A stretch of 64,000 nt of DNA from contig SVAJ01000001.1 of the NCBI GenBank assembly GCA_015059435.1, forward strand, positions 543,132 to 607,131. The letters are read 5' to 3'. Of the stretch, positions 27,178-36,744 are shown piece after piece. A program made the translations under genes and the position numbers. Under the pieces are notes generated by a model. It saw nothing but the letters and a program-made list of their open reading frames with translations, was not told where the DNA came from and made no database searches. How positions within the stretch are numbered: position 1 is the first letter of the stretch; every line of letters begins with the position of its first letter. This stretch comes from Bacillota bacterium. Lineage in GTDB: Bacteria; Bacillota_I; Bacilli_A; RF39; UBA660.

Positions 27178-27975
27178 GTGGAAAAATATGATGTTAAATT
27201 TAAGAAAAAGTTTGGTCAAAATTTTTTAAGAGATAATAGTGTTGTCTTAAAAATAGTTAATTTATGTAATATTACTAAAAATGATTTGGTAATTGAAGTA
27301 GGACCAGGTGGGGCAATTTTGACTAGAGAATTATCTAAGGTTGCTAAGAATGTATTGGCTTATGAAATAGATGAAGATTTGAAGAATGAATTATCTAAGA
27401 AATTAAGTCAATCTGAAAATGTAGATGTTATTTATAAAGATTTTTTAAATTCGGATATTGTTTCTGATATTAAAAAATATGATTATGATAATGTTTATTT
27501 TGTTAGTAATGTTCCATATTATATAACTACTCCTATTGTAATGAAACTTATAAATAGTGATATTAAATTTAAAAAAATTTGTATGATGGTTCAAAAAGAA
27601 GTAGCTGATAGATTTTCTACAGAAGCTGGTAATAAATCATATGGTTCTATAACAGTGCTTTTAAATTATTATTTTGATGTTAATTATGAGTTTTTTGTTC
27701 CTAGAGAAGAATTTATACCTGCTCCTAATGTTGATAGTGCAGTTATCTCGTTTGTAGAGAAAGATACTAAATTAGAGTTAAAAGATAAGAAATTTTTTGA
27801 AAGATTAGTACGTGATAGTTTTCAATTTAAAAGAAAGAATATTAGAAATAATCTAAAACAATATGATTTAGATAAGATTTCTCTAGTCTTATCTAAGTAT
27901 GGTTATGATTTATCTGTTAGGGCTGAACAATTAGATATAGAAATATTTGTTGAATTAGCTAATAGCTTAATTTAG
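27178..27975 (+). CDS. rsmA: 16S rRNA dimethyladenosine transferase KsgA/RsmA
   Basis: Methylates A1518 and A1519 of 16S rRNA. It shows KKKFGQNFLRDN, SAM motif I IEVGPGGAILTRE, the acidic YEIDEDL, and motif IV SNVPYYITTPI. GTG 27178 (265 residues) has TGGTGAT upstream and follows a likely promoter; the longer TTG reading adds a poorly conserved leader. In Bacillus ksgA also precedes yabG and veg. Confidence 0.95.
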   Translation: MEKYDVKFKKKFGQNFLRDNSVVLKIVNLCNITKNDLVIEVGPGGAILTRELSKVAKNVLAYEIDEDLKNELSKKLSQSENVDVIYKDFLNSDIVSDIKKYDYDNVYFVSNVPYYITTPIVMKLINSDIKFKKICMMVQKEVADRFSTEAGNKSYGSITVLLNYYFDVNYEFFVPREEFIPAPNVDSAVISFVEKDTKLELKDKKFFERLVRDSFQFKRKNIRNNLKQYDLDKISLVLSKYGYDLSVRAEQLDIEIFVELANSLI

Positions 27976-28021
27976 TGAATATTTTCTTTTTTTTTGCATA
28001 AATTTTATTGGAGATGGTTGC

Positions 28022-28789
28022 ATGAATTTTAAAGTAGGAGATTATGTTACTAGAATTTCACATAATCATGATATTTTATTTAAGATTGTTTCTATAGATC
28101 ATGAAATGGCTATTATTAAGGGAGTCGATTTAAGATTATATGCAGATAGTTTGATTAGTGATTTAGTGAAATCTAGTACTAAGAGTGATGGCGATAAGCT
28201 AATTGTTGAAGAAAATATGAGAGATATTAAAATGGATAGAAATCAGTATTTTTATTTACCGGGTAAAATATTGCATATAGATGGTGATTCAGATTATTTA
28301 AAAAGATGTATGAATTTTTATAAGGAAATGAATGTTAAAGCTAATGGTCTCACATTATTAGAGATTGATATGCCTTCTAAAATAAAAGATTTACTTACTG
28401 AATATAGACCTGATATTTTGGTTATTACAGGGCATGATGCTTATTATAAAAATCATTCTGGTGATAAATATCAGAATTCAATAAATTTTATAGATGCGGT
28501 AAAAGAGGCTAGAAAATATGAAAAAAGTCAGGATAAATTAATTATTGTAGCTGGAGCTTGTCAGTCTAATTATGAAGAATTAATAAAATCTGGTGCAAAT
28601 TTTGCATCTAGTCCGAAGAGAATAAATATTCATGCATTAGATCCGGCTATTATTGCGACTTCACTAGCTTTTTCTGATAAAAACAGGAGTATTGATTTAA
28701 TAAAACTTATTGATAAAACAAAATATGGAAGTGATGGTATGGGAGGAATAATTACTAATGGTACTATGTATGTGGGGTATCCTAGATGA
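28022..28789 (+). CDS. yabG: Sporulation-specific protease YabG
   Basis: Cysteine protease that processes spore coat proteins in Bacillus. The 255-residue product starts MNFKVGDYVTRISHNHDILFKI and has the family's GKILHIDGD, PDILVITGHDAYYK and VVAGACQSNYEELI regions, the latter with the likely catalytic Cys. It ends at TGA overlapping the start of veg, which fixes the ksgA-yabG-veg order seen in Bacillus. It supports sporulation capacity. Confidence 0.93.
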   Translation: MNFKVGDYVTRISHNHDILFKIVSIDHEMAIIKGVDLRLYADSLISDLVKSSTKSDGDKLIVEENMRDIKMDRNQYFYLPGKILHIDGDSDYLKRCMNFYKEMNVKANGLTLLEIDMPSKIKDLLTEYRPDILVITGHDAYYKNHSGDKYQNSINFIDAVKEARKYEKSQDKLIIVAGACQSNYEELIKSGANFASSPKRINIHALDPAIIATSLAFSDKNRSIDLIKLIDKTKYGSDGMGGIITNGTMYVGYPR

Positions 28790-28998
28790 TGATAGATAAA
28801 ATAAGAGAGGAAGTAATTAGAAATAAAGGCATTATGAAGTCTTTTGTTTTTAAAGGGACTAGGAATCAATCATTAGAGTTTGATGGTGTTATTACGGATA
28901 TTTATCCAGCAATTTTTACTATTACATTATCTGATAATAAAGTTAAATCGTTTAGTTATAGTGATGTATTAATTGAAAATTTACGTATTATAGATTAA
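28786..28998 (+). CDS. veg: Veg family protein
   Basis: A 70-residue protein matching Veg, a highly expressed small protein linked to biofilm formation and sporulation in Bacillus. Diagnostic parts are IREEVIRNKGI, KGTRNQSLEFDGVI, and the YPAIFTI strand. It starts at ATG 28786 or at the adjacent ATG 28789, overlapping the yabG stop, so it is probably read by translational coupling. Confidence 0.92.
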   Translation: MMIDKIREEVIRNKGIMKSFVFKGTRNQSLEFDGVITDIYPAIFTITLSDNKVKSFSYSDVLIENLRIID

Positions 28999-29092
28999 AA
29001 AGTCTTTATATTATTTAAAAATATTGCTTTTTTTAAATTATTATTATAAAATTACTTTATAAAGTGAAAACTTTAAGAGGGAGGAATATTAC

Positions 29093-29371
29093 ATGAAGAT
29101 TACATCTGTAAATGTACGTAAGATTGAAAAAGAAGGATCTCGTATGAAAGGTATTGCATCAGTATTACTTGATGATAGCTTTGCTGTACATGATATTCGT
29201 ATTATTGAAGGAGAAAATGGTTTATTTATCGCTATGCCTAGTAGAAAAACTGCTACTGGTGGATATCGTGATATAGCACATCCAATTAATCCTGAGGTTA
29301 GAGCTATGTTTGAAGAAGCAATTATTGAAGCTTACAATAATGCAGAAGACCCAGAGGATGCTGCAGAATAG
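29093..29371 (+). CDS. spoVG: SpoVG family regulator
   Basis: RNA/DNA-binding regulator of septation and sporulation, 92 residues. MKITSVNVRKI, MKGIASVLLDDSFAVHDIRI, IAMPSRKT, and HPINPEVRAMFEEAI are all family signatures. It is preceded by GGGAGG and a promoter-like TTGCTT...TATAAA pair at about 29023-29051. A weak terminator (GATGC/GCATC plus T run, about 29357-29389) overlaps its end. Confidence 0.97.
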   Translation: MKITSVNVRKIEKEGSRMKGIASVLLDDSFAVHDIRIIEGENGLFIAMPSRKTATGGYRDIAHPINPEVRAMFEEAIIEAYNNAEDPEDAAE

Positions 29372-29401
29372 GTGCTTTGCATCTTTTTTCTTTGTAAACA
29401 T

Positions 29402-30172
29402 ATGAATAAAAATAATGAGTTTAATAATTTAGCTAGTAAGTACTCTAATTATACGGAATTAGAACGTAATGCTTATTTGATTTATAAGAGCAGTTTTTTT
29501 AATCTTATTAATAGGTTATCAAGTATTCCTAACTTTATGGATATTGATGATAATTTATTGGTAGAATTTGTTGGAAAAGAATCTTTTGATATTTGTAGAA
29601 AATTTGGTAATGTACTTGGTAGAAAAAATAATATATTTGTTAAGTATTCTTTATTTAAAGATGTTGATTTTAGTGATAATCTCTCTCTAATTAGATTTGC
29701 TAAAAAAGTATATAATAATTTAGAAAATTCTTTTTCAAAGATTGTAACAGAAAAAGATATTCAAGTTTATAGATTGATTTCTGTTGATGATTTAGATCAT
29801 GTAGAAGATTTATCGCAGGGAGCTTTTATATCTACTTCATTAGATAAAAATCAGACACTTAATTTTCTTGATAATGATGCGAGAAAAATAGTATTTTATA
29901 AAATAAATATAGAAGCAGGTGTTCCTGTTGTTGTTTCTCCATATTCAATAGTTAATGAGTATGATAGTTTGTCTGATATGATATTTTCCACTGAAAATTA
30001 TTCTATAAAGATAAAGAATAATGAGAGTAATGGTCAACAAGAGGTTTTATTATTAAAAAATTCTTTGGATTATAATGTTAGATTAGATAAAGTACAAAAA
30101 ATTGATGACCAGGAATTCTATTTTTATGAAGTTAATGCTAAAGTGAAAAATAATAGAAAGAACTATTTTTAG
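29402..30172 (+). CDS. ADP-ribosyltransferase-like protein (R-STS-QxE type)
   Basis: A 256-residue protein whose C-terminal part carries the ordered motifs of Arg-Ser-Glu class mono-ADP-ribosyltransferases: Arg in IQVYRLIS near residue 122, FISTSLDK near 140, and GQQEVLLLKNS near 210, a QxE rather than ExE pair, as in C3-type enzymes. The helical N-terminus (YTELERNAYLIYKSSF) also fits. No signal peptide is seen. The target is unknown; NAD-dependent activity is inference. ATG 29402 is preferred to the upstream reading at 29372. It has its own terminator. Confidence 0.65.
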   Translation: MNKNNEFNNLASKYSNYTELERNAYLIYKSSFFNLINRLSSIPNFMDIDDNLLVEFVGKESFDICRKFGNVLGRKNNIFVKYSLFKDVDFSDNLSLIRFAKKVYNNLENSFSKIVTEKDIQVYRLISVDDLDHVEDLSQGAFISTSLDKNQTLNFLDNDARKIVFYKINIEAGVPVVVSPYSIVNEYDSLSDMIFSTENYSIKIKNNESNGQQEVLLLKNSLDYNVRLDKVQKIDDQEFYFYEVNAKVKNNRKNYF

Positions 30173-30183
30173 TTCTTTTTTTT
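30157..30183 (+). terminator. Intrinsic terminator of the ADP-ribosyltransferase-like gene
   Basis: AAAGAACTA and TAGTTCTTT pair, with a T run; the stop codon lies at the 3' arm. Confidence 0.85.
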
Positions 30184-30217
30184 GATTTAGATGAATATAT
30201 TTTAGTGGGAGGAAAAT

Positions 30218-30505
30218 ATGAATAGACAAGATACTATTAGTAATTATAGTCATGGAATAAGTTTGTCGGAAAGAAAGAATTTAGTTATTACTGGTGTTAA
30301 AAAGATAGAAAATTTTGATAAGGAAAAGTTTTTATTAGAAACTATTATGGGCTTTTTAGTAATAAATGGAGAAGATTTAGAATTAATAAAACTTGATACT
30401 CTTTCTGGAAATGTATCAATAAAGGGTACAGTTAATAATATTAGTTATGCAGAAGAATCAGGAAAAGATAAGGAAAATAGTATCTTTAATAGGTTATTTA
30501 AATGA
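30218..30505 (+). CDS. yabP: Sporulation protein YabP
   Basis: A 95-residue YabP/YqfC-family protein needed for spore cortex/coat assembly in Bacillus. The signature LVITGVKKIENFDKEKFLLETIMGFLVINGEDLELIKLD is clear, followed by a beta-strand NVSIKGTVNNISY. It overlaps yabQ by 4 bp (ATGATG/TGA), and yabP-yabQ-divIC is the Bacillus order. Confidence 0.93.
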   Translation: MNRQDTISNYSHGISLSERKNLVITGVKKIENFDKEKFLLETIMGFLVINGEDLELIKLDTLSGNVSIKGTVNNISYAEESGKDKENSIFNRLFK

Positions 30506-30786
30506 TGAATTTAAAATTACAAATATTTTCTTTAATTTTTTCTTTTTTTTATGGAGTTGTTTTTTCTATATTAACTAATATTAATTATAGGTATATATTT
30601 AATCAGAAGAAAGCTATTAAGATATTGTTTACGTTAATATTTGTACTTCTTATGGCAATATTTTATTTTTATATTATTAATATAATAAATGATGGAATAA
30701 TTCATATATATTTTTTATTAATCATATTAGTTGGGTTTTATATACCTTTTCCATTTAGTAGGAACTTACGATCGTGGAAAAAATAG
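30502..30786 (+). CDS. yabQ: Spore cortex protein YabQ
   Basis: A 94-residue membrane protein with three hydrophobic segments and the family's YGVVFSILTNINY and NDGIIHIYFLLIILVGFYI. In Bacillus YabQ is required for cortex formation. It starts at overlapping codons with the yabP end, so it is translationally coupled. No terminator separates it clearly from divIC. Confidence 0.85.
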   Translation: MMNLKLQIFSLIFSFFYGVVFSILTNINYRYIFNQKKAIKILFTLIFVLLMAIFYFYIINIINDGIIHIYFLLIILVGFYIPFPFSRNLRSWKK

Positions 30787-30890
30787 CAATTAATATGTAT
30801 AATTTATGTAAAATTAAAAAAAAATCTTTAATAATATTTAAATATTTAGTTTTTAGTTTTATAATTTAAGGTGAGAAGGTAGGTGATTTA

Positions 30891-31184
30891 ATGTCAAAGA
30901 AAAAAAGTAAAAAGAGGAAAAGACTATTTTCTTTGGTCTTAATTTCACTTGCAATTATTGGATTTACTACTTTTACTATTGGTAAATACTGGGTAGAAAT
31001 ATATGATAAGTATAGAGAAAAGAAAGAGTTAGAAAAAGAGTATGTTACTTTGAAAGAAAAAGAAGCTGAATTAAAAGTAGATGCTAATAAATTACAAGAT
31101 CCAGATTATATTGCTAGATATGCTAGAGAGAAATATTTGTATTCAAAAGATGGTGAGTTTATATTAAAAATACCTGAGGAATAG
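30891..31184 (+). CDS. divIC: Cell-division protein DivIC (FtsB family)
   Basis: Single-pass septal protein of 97 residues that helps activate septal wall synthesis with FtsL and DivIB. It has a very basic cytoplasmic start (KKKSKKRKR), one transmembrane helix at about 14-30, a leucine/glutamate-rich coiled coil, and the C-terminal DPDYIARYAREKY motif of the family. It follows yabQ as in Bacillus. Confidence 0.93.
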   Translation: MSKKKSKKRKRLFSLVLISLAIIGFTTFTIGKYWVEIYDKYREKKELEKEYVTLKEKEAELKVDANKLQDPDYIARYAREKYLYSKDGEFILKIPEE

Positions 31185-31196
31185 GGTATTTTTTTT
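31167..31196 (+). terminator. Intrinsic terminator of divIC
   Basis: AAAATACC and GGTATTTT stem overlapping the stop codon, with a T run. Confidence 0.85.
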
Positions 31197-31253
31197 AATT
31201 TACTTTGATTATTTTGCATGGTATAATATTTCTGGATGTTTGGAGGAATTAAT

Positions 31254-32573
31254 ATGAGTAGTATTAATATAGAAGAATCATTTAAATTTAATAATGGAGA
31301 TATAATTGTTATTGGGTGTTCTACAGGTCCAGATTCAATGGCACTGGTAGACATGTTACTAAAGATTAGAAGTAAATATAATTTATCATTGGTTATTGCT
31401 CATGTTAATCATAATTTGAGGAAAGAGAGTGTTGAAGAAGCAGAATTTATAAGAAAATATTCTCTTGATAATGACTTAATGTTTGAAACTATGACTATTA
31501 CTAATTATGGTGATGATAATTTTCATAATGAAGCTAGAAATATAAGATATAATTTTTTTGAAGAAGTTGTATTAAAGTATGGAGCTAATTATTTAATGAC
31601 TGCTCATCATGGTGATGATTTAATAGAAACTGTTTTAATGAGAATTACTAGAGGTTCAAATTTAAATGGATATAGTGGCTTTAAAAAGATAGTTCATATG
31701 GATGGTTACGATATTGTAAGACCTTTAGTAAATTATACTAAGAAGGAATTAGAAGATTATGATATAGAAAATAATGTAAAATTTTATGTGGATAGTTCTA
31801 ATTCAAAGGATAAGTATACTAGAAATAGGTATCGAAAATATGTGTTACCATTCCTAAAAGAGGAAGATAAGAATATACATATGAAATATTTAAAGTTCAG
31901 TAATGTAATTAGTGAGGCTGATAAATTCATCGAAAAAGAACGTAACAAAGCTTTAGATAAAGTATATGTTGATGAAAAACTAGATTTAATAAACTTTAAA
32001 GAGTTGGATTCATTTATTCAAAAAGAAATATTATATTATTTAATGAGTGAATTTTATCAAGATGATTTAATTCTTATTAATGATAAGCATATAGATTTAT
32101 TACTTAATCTAATATATAGTAATAGAGCTAATTCTACAGTTAATTTACCAAATGAAGTATTAGCTATTAAGAGTTATAATACTTTAGAATTAAAACGTGT
32201 TAGTGAACAGATTGATAGTTATGAAGTTGAATTTACTGAATATGTTGAATTACCTAATAATCATATTATTGAAAAGATAGAAGCTACTACTTTAAATAGT
32301 AATGATATCTGTAGATTAAATAGTAGTGAGATAACTCTTCCTTTGATTATTAGAACGCGTAGATTAGGTGATAAGATTTCTGTTAAAGGATTAGATGGTA
32401 CAAAAAAAGTTAAAGATATTTTTATTGATAAAAAGATAAAACTTAATGATAGAGATTTATGGCCTATAGTTGTAGATTCAAAGGGTAGAATTGTTTGGTT
32501 GCCAGGATTAAAAAAATCTAAATATGATAAGAAAAAAACTGAAAACTATGATATAATATTGAAATATAGTTAA
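31254..32573 (+). CDS. tilS: tRNA(Ile)-lysidine synthetase
   Basis: Adds lysidine to C34 of tRNA-Ile(CAU) so that AUA is read as Ile. In 439 residues it has the N-type ATPase loop as CSTGPDSMAL (usual SGGxDS has Gly for this Thr), VNHNLR, HHGDDLIETVLMRITRGS, and a C-terminal domain ending with the substrate-recognition fold (RLGDKISVKG, KVKDIFIDKKI, WPIVVDSKGRIVWLPG). ATG 31254 follows TTGGAGG; the ATG at 31236 precedes that site. ftsH follows 11 bp later. Confidence 0.94.
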   Translation: MSSINIEESFKFNNGDIIVIGCSTGPDSMALVDMLLKIRSKYNLSLVIAHVNHNLRKESVEEAEFIRKYSLDNDLMFETMTITNYGDDNFHNEARNIRYNFFEEVVLKYGANYLMTAHHGDDLIETVLMRITRGSNLNGYSGFKKIVHMDGYDIVRPLVNYTKKELEDYDIENNVKFYVDSSNSKDKYTRNRYRKYVLPFLKEEDKNIHMKYLKFSNVISEADKFIEKERNKALDKVYVDEKLDLINFKELDSFIQKEILYYLMSEFYQDDLILINDKHIDLLLNLIYSNRANSTVNLPNEVLAIKSYNTLELKRVSEQIDSYEVEFTEYVELPNNHIIEKIEATTLNSNDICRLNSSEITLPLIIRTRRLGDKISVKGLDGTKKVKDIFIDKKIKLNDRDLWPIVVDSKGRIVWLPGLKKSKYDKKKTENYDIILKYS

Positions 32574-32584
32574 GGAGGAAATGT

Positions 32585-34558
32585 ATGAATAGTAAATTAG
32601 ATAAAAAAACAGTTAAGAAAGGACTTTTACCTTATTTATTCTTAATAGTAATAATGTTAGGTGTTTTCTATTTTGCAACTGTTTTAAATAATAAAGTAAA
32701 TGTATTAACTTATAATGAATTTGTTGATAAGTTAGATAAAGGTGAAATTAAAGAATTAGAAGTAACTACTCGTGGAACTGCATATACTTATGAAGTTCGT
32801 GGTAGTTTAGATAGTTATAAGAAGAATGAAACTTTTTTTGCTAAGTTACCATTATCGGATGAAGTAATGAGAAAAATAGTAGATGCTAGTGATGAACAGG
32901 AATTTAAATTTACTGCTAAAGCAGATCCTGATTCTTCTAGTTTATTAAATATATTAATTAATGTACTTCCATTTGTATTAGTAATTGCTTTTGCTTTCTA
33001 TTTCTTTAGCCGTCAAATGGCTGGAAATAAAAGTTCAATGGATTTTGGAAAGAGTAAAGCAAAACTTAACAGTGATAAGAATAAAGTAACATTTAAAGAT
33101 GTTGCTGGTCTTAAAGAAGAAAAAGAAGAAGTTGCTGAATTAATTGATTTCTTAAAGAATCCTAAAAAGTTCCAAAAACTAGGTGCTAGAATACCAAAAG
33201 GAGTTTTATTATTTGGCCCTCCAGGTACAGGTAAAACTTTACTTGCTAAGGCAGTAGCTGGAGAAGCTGATGTTCCTTTCTATTTTATAAGTGGATCTGA
33301 CTTTGTAGAATTATTTGTTGGTGTTGGTGCTAGTCGTGTTAGAGATATGTTCCAACAAGCTAAAAGAAATGCTCCTTGTTTAATTTTTATAGATGAAATC
33401 GATGCTGTTGGACGTCAAAGAGGTACAGGTTTAGGTGGAGGACATGATGAACGTGAGCAAACATTAAACCAATTACTTACTGAAATGGATGGTTTTGGAG
33501 AAAATGAAGGAATTATTATTATTGCTGCTACTAATAGACCTGATGTATTAGATCCTGCTCTTCTTAGACCAGGAAGATTTGATAGACAAGTTACAGTTAA
33601 TTTACCTGATATAAAAGGACGTGAAGAAATTCTTGAAGTTCATGCTAGAAATAAAAAGTTAGCTGATGGTATAACTCTTAAAAATTTAGCTAAGAGAACA
33701 CCTGGATTTAGTGGTGCTGACTTAGAAAATTTACTTAATGAAGCTGCACTTTTAACTGTTAGACGTAATAAAGAAAAAATTACTATGAGTGAAATAGATG
33801 AAGCAACTGACCGTGTTTTAATGGGACCTGCTAAAACATCACATAAATATAGTGAAAACGATCGTAAATTAGTTGCTTATCATGAAGCAGGACATGCTGT
33901 TATCGGATTAAAATTAGCAAATGCTAGTGATGTTCAAAAAGTAACTATAATACCAAGAGGATCAGCTGGTGGATATAATATGATGGTGCCAAGTGAAGAA
34001 AAATTATGTTCTACTAAGACTGACTTATTAGAAGAAATTACAGGTTTACTTGGTGGACGTACAGCAGAAGAAATTACATTTGGAGAAATTACTACTGGAG
34101 CACATAACGATTTTGAAAAAGCTACTAAGATAGCACGTGCTATGGTTACTGAATATGGTATGAGTGATTTAGGACCATTACAATTTGAACAACAAAGTGG
34201 TAGTGTATTCTTAGGAAGAGATTATAATAAAGCTCAACATTTTTCTAATGAAGTAGCAAATGAAATAGATATGGAAATGAGAAAGATTATTGATGGATGT
34301 CATGATAAAGCTACTGAAATAATTAATAAGAATAAAGATTTATTAAAACTTATTGCAGAAGCATTATTAGAATATGAAACATTAACTAAAGAGCAAATTG
34401 ATTATTTAGTTGAAAATGGAAAGATGCCTGAAGAAGACGATAATGAAAACTACGAATCTATGTCTATTACTAAGTTAAAAGAAATAGCAAAAGAAAAAGG
34501 AATTAAAAATTATTCTAAGATGACAAAAGCCGAAATTTTAAAAGAATTAGATAATTAA
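32585..34558 (+). CDS. ftsH: ATP-dependent zinc metalloprotease FtsH with Rho_N-like tail
   Basis: Membrane AAA+ protease of 657 residues: two transmembrane helices (about 15-33, 118-140), Walker [18 protein letters not shown] near 206, Walker [27 protein letters not shown], and zinc motif HEAGHA near 434. The last 35 residues ([20 protein letters not shown] then KAEILKEL) read as a Rho_N/SAP-like helix-loop-helix, not a normal FtsH tail. tilS-ftsH order matches Bacillus (with hpt absent). It ends in a 12-bp terminator stem. Confidence 0.97.
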   Translation: MNSKLDKKTVKKGLLPYLFLIVIMLGVFYFATVLNNKVNVLTYNEFVDKLDKGEIKELEVTTRGTAYTYEVRGSLDSYKKNETFFAKLPLSDEVMRKIVDASDEQEFKFTAKADPDSSSLLNILINVLPFVLVIAFAFYFFSRQMAGNKSSMDFGKSKAKLNSDKNKVTFKDVAGLKEEKEEVAELIDFLKNPKKFQKLGARIPKGVLLFGPPGTGKTLLAKAVAGEADVPFYFISGSDFVELFVGVGASRVRDMFQQAKRNAPCLIFIDEIDAVGRQRGTGLGGGHDEREQTLNQLLTEMDGFGENEGIIIIAATNRPDVLDPALLRPGRFDRQVTVNLPDIKGREEILEVHARNKKLADGITLKNLAKRTPGFSGADLENLLNEAALLTVRRNKEKITMSEIDEATDRVLMGPAKTSHKYSENDRKLVAYHEAGHAVIGLKLANASDVQKVTIIPRGSAGGYNMMVPSEEKLCSTKTDLLEEITGLLGGRTAEEITFGEITTGAHNDFEKATKIARAMVTEYGMSDLGPLQFEQQSGSVFLGRDYNKAQHFSNEVANEIDMEMRKIIDGCHDKATEIINKNKDLLKLIAEALLEYETLTKEQIDYLVENGKMPEEDDNENYESMSITKLKEIAKEKGIKNYSKMTKAEILKELDN

Positions 34559-34574
34559 ATCTAATTCTTTTTTT
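34541..34574 (+). terminator. Intrinsic terminator of tilS-ftsH
   Basis: A perfect 12-bp stem AAAGAATTAGAT / ATCTAATTCTTT enclosing the stop region, followed by T run. Confidence 0.9.
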
Positions 34575-34625
34575 CTTGAAAATAGTTTAAATTATATTAT
34601 AATATAGCTAAAGGAGTGATATTTT

Positions 34626-35069
34626 ATGGCAAAGAGAGTTGTAAAGAAGGAAAATTTTGATAAGTTAAAAGGTAAAGGAACAGGTTTTGTTTCAGAATTT
34701 AAGCAATTTATTTTACGCGGTAATGTTATGGATATGGCTATTGGTGTTATCATTGGTGGTGCTTTTCAAGGAATTGTTACTGCATTAACTGAAGACTTTA
34801 TTAATCCATTAATTAATGGTATAGGTGGAGCAGAAGTAGGTGGAACTTTTAAAATTTATGGAGGACAAGTTATTAAATATGGCGATTTTATTACTGCTGT
34901 AATTAATTTCTTAATAATGGCTTTAGTATTATTTGTTTTATTAAAAACTGTTAATAAAATTGCAAAAACAAATAAGAAGGAAGAAGTAAAAGAAGAACCT
35001 AAGAAGAGTGAAGATGTATTATTACTTGAAGAAATTAGAGATTTATTAAAAAAGAAAAATAGTAAATAG
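34626..35069 (+). CDS. mscL: Large-conductance mechanosensitive channel MscL
   Basis: Osmotic safety valve, 147 residues. It has the amphipathic start FVSEFKQFILRGNVMDMAIGVIIGGAF, first helix to about residue 60, periplasmic loop with GGTFKIYGGQVIKYGDFI, second helix, and a charged cytoplasmic tail (KKEEVKEEPKK, LLLEEIRDLLKKK). A TATAAT-like box at about 34600 and AAAGGAGTGAT precede it. Confidence 0.96.
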   Translation: MAKRVVKKENFDKLKGKGTGFVSEFKQFILRGNVMDMAIGVIIGGAFQGIVTALTEDFINPLINGIGGAEVGGTFKIYGGQVIKYGDFITAVINFLIMALVLFVLLKTVNKIAKTNKKEEVKEEPKKSEDVLLLEEIRDLLKKKNSK

Positions 35070-35095
35070 AACTTGTTATAAGTTCTTTTATTTTG
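35068..35095 (+). terminator. Intrinsic terminator of mscL
   Basis: AGAACTT and AAGTTCT stem at the stop codon with a T-rich tail. Confidence 0.75.
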
Positions 35096-35126
35096 TATAA
35101 TACATGTGGATGAAGGAGGTGATAGT

Positions 35127-36110
35127 ATGAAGTGGAGTATTGGTAATGTTGAAATAAAGAACCAAGTTGTTTTAGCTCCAATGGCTGGTATATGTAATTC
35201 TGCATTTAGGCGAATATGCAAAGAAATGGGATGTGGACTTATTTATGCAGAGATGGTTAGTGATAAGGCAATCACATTTAATAATCAAAAAACTATAGAT
35301 ATGCTTTATATGACAGAAGAAGAAAGGCCTATTTCTCAACAAATATTTGGTAGTGATAAAGAATCTTTTGTAATAGCTGCTAAATATATTTATGAGAATA
35401 TGAAGCCTGATATAATTGATATAAATATGGGATGTCCTGTACCAAAAGTTGCAGTTAGAGCTCAAGCAGGTTCCGCTTTATTAAAATCACCTGATAAAAT
35501 ATATGATATAGTTAAGTCGGTTGTAGAAGCAGTTCCTATACCAGTTACAGTAAAAATAAGAAGTGGTTGGGATAATAATAATATTAATGCTGTGGAAGTT
35601 GCTAAGGTTATTGAGAAAGCAGGAGCAAGTGCAATATGTGTTCATCCTAGAACTAGATCTCAAGGATATAGTGGTAAGGCTGATTGGAATGTTATTAAAG
35701 AAGTAAAAGAAAATGTTTCAATACCTGTAATAGGAAATGGTGATATTAAGACACCTGAGGATGCTAAAAAAATGATTGATGAGACTGGTTGTGATGCTGT
35801 AATGATAGGTAGAGGAGTACTTGGAAATCCTTGGCTTATAAAGAATACAGTTGATTATTTGGACAATAAGTCTTATAATAGTACTGTTTCTTTGCAAGAG
35901 AAAGTAGATATGATATTAAAACATTTAACTTATTTAGAGGCTATTAAGAGTGAAAAAGTGGCGTCACTAGAAATTAGAAATCATATAGGATGGTACTTAA
36001 AGGGAATAAAGAATGGGAATGTCATCAAAAATAAAATATATCAAACTTCTAATATTCATGATATAATTTGTATATTAAAAGAATTTAAGGAGGAGTTAGA
36101 TAGTGAATAA
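35127..36110 (+). CDS. dusB: tRNA-dihydrouridine synthase
   Basis: FMN-dependent TIM-barrel enzyme reducing uridines in tRNA D-loops. In 327 residues: [37 protein letters not shown], a SALL segment, [15 protein letters not shown] and [11 protein letters not shown]. It is closest to the DusB/Dus1 type by these motifs. The ATG at 35127 follows AAGGAGGTGAT. It overlaps the next gene by 8 bp; dus-lysS proximity also occurs in Bacillus. Confidence 0.95.
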   Translation: MKWSIGNVEIKNQVVLAPMAGICNSAFRRICKEMGCGLIYAEMVSDKAITFNNQKTIDMLYMTEEERPISQQIFGSDKESFVIAAKYIYENMKPDIIDINMGCPVPKVAVRAQAGSALLKSPDKIYDIVKSVVEAVPIPVTVKIRSGWDNNNINAVEVAKVIEKAGASAICVHPRTRSQGYSGKADWNVIKEVKENVSIPVIGNGDIKTPEDAKKMIDETGCDAVMIGRGVLGNPWLIKNTVDYLDNKSYNSTVSLQEKVDMILKHLTYLEAIKSEKVASLEIRNHIGWYLKGIKNGNVIKNKIYQTSNIHDIICILKEFKEELDSE

Positions 36111-36744
36111 TAAAGATGAAAAACAAAATGCTTTGTTTTTACAACGATTAATGGCATATATAATTGATGTTTTATTAATATCATTTGCTGTATCATTGTT
36201 ATCATTACCCTTTTATGATACAGAAGGTGTACAAAAATTAGATAGTGCCAATCAAAAGATTATGAATAAATATATGGACAAGAAAATAGATGTTAAATCA
36301 TATTTAAGTGAATCTATTGAAATAAATTATGAGGTTGCTAGAAAAAGCGGTGTTATTTATTTATTTGAATTGGTTCTTAGCATAATTTATTTCGTTGTTT
36401 ATCAATTTTATAATGATGGTGAAACATTAGGAAAAAAAGTTATGCATATTAAAGTTGTTAAGAATGATGAAAGTGAACTTACAATTAATGATTTAATATA
36501 TAGATCTTTAATTATAAATTCAATATTTATTAATATTATTATTTTAAGTTTAATAATATTTGCAAGTTCAAATGTATATTTTTATGGGGCATTGACGATT
36601 CAGTTTATTCAATATGCAGTAGTTATAATATCTGCTTTTATGGTAATGTTTAGTAAGAGTTCTAGGGGATTACATGATTTAGTTGCAAATACAAAAGTAA
36701 TAAGAAATAATATAGTGAAGGAGTTAGAAGTATGCGAGAATTAA
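36103..36744 (+). CDS. RDD-family membrane protein
   Basis: A 213-residue integral membrane protein. The RDD signature is partly visible as [17 protein letters not shown] (Arg...Asp), with a second conserved segment [15 protein letters not shown] and the C-terminal [14 protein letters not shown]. About four membrane segments are predicted. RDD proteins are poorly characterised; some act in ion/solute transport. It uses a GTG start overlapping dusB, and its end overlaps lysS, so it belongs to that operon. Confidence 0.88.
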   Translation: MNNKDEKQNALFLQRLMAYIIDVLLISFAVSLLSLPFYDTEGVQKLDSANQKIMNKYMDKKIDVKSYLSESIEINYEVARKSGVIYLFELVLSIIYFVVYQFYNDGETLGKKVMHIKVVKNDESELTINDLIYRSLIINSIFINIIILSLIIFASSNVYFYGALTIQFIQYAVVIISAFMVMFSKSSRGLHDLVANTKVIRNNIVKELEVCEN

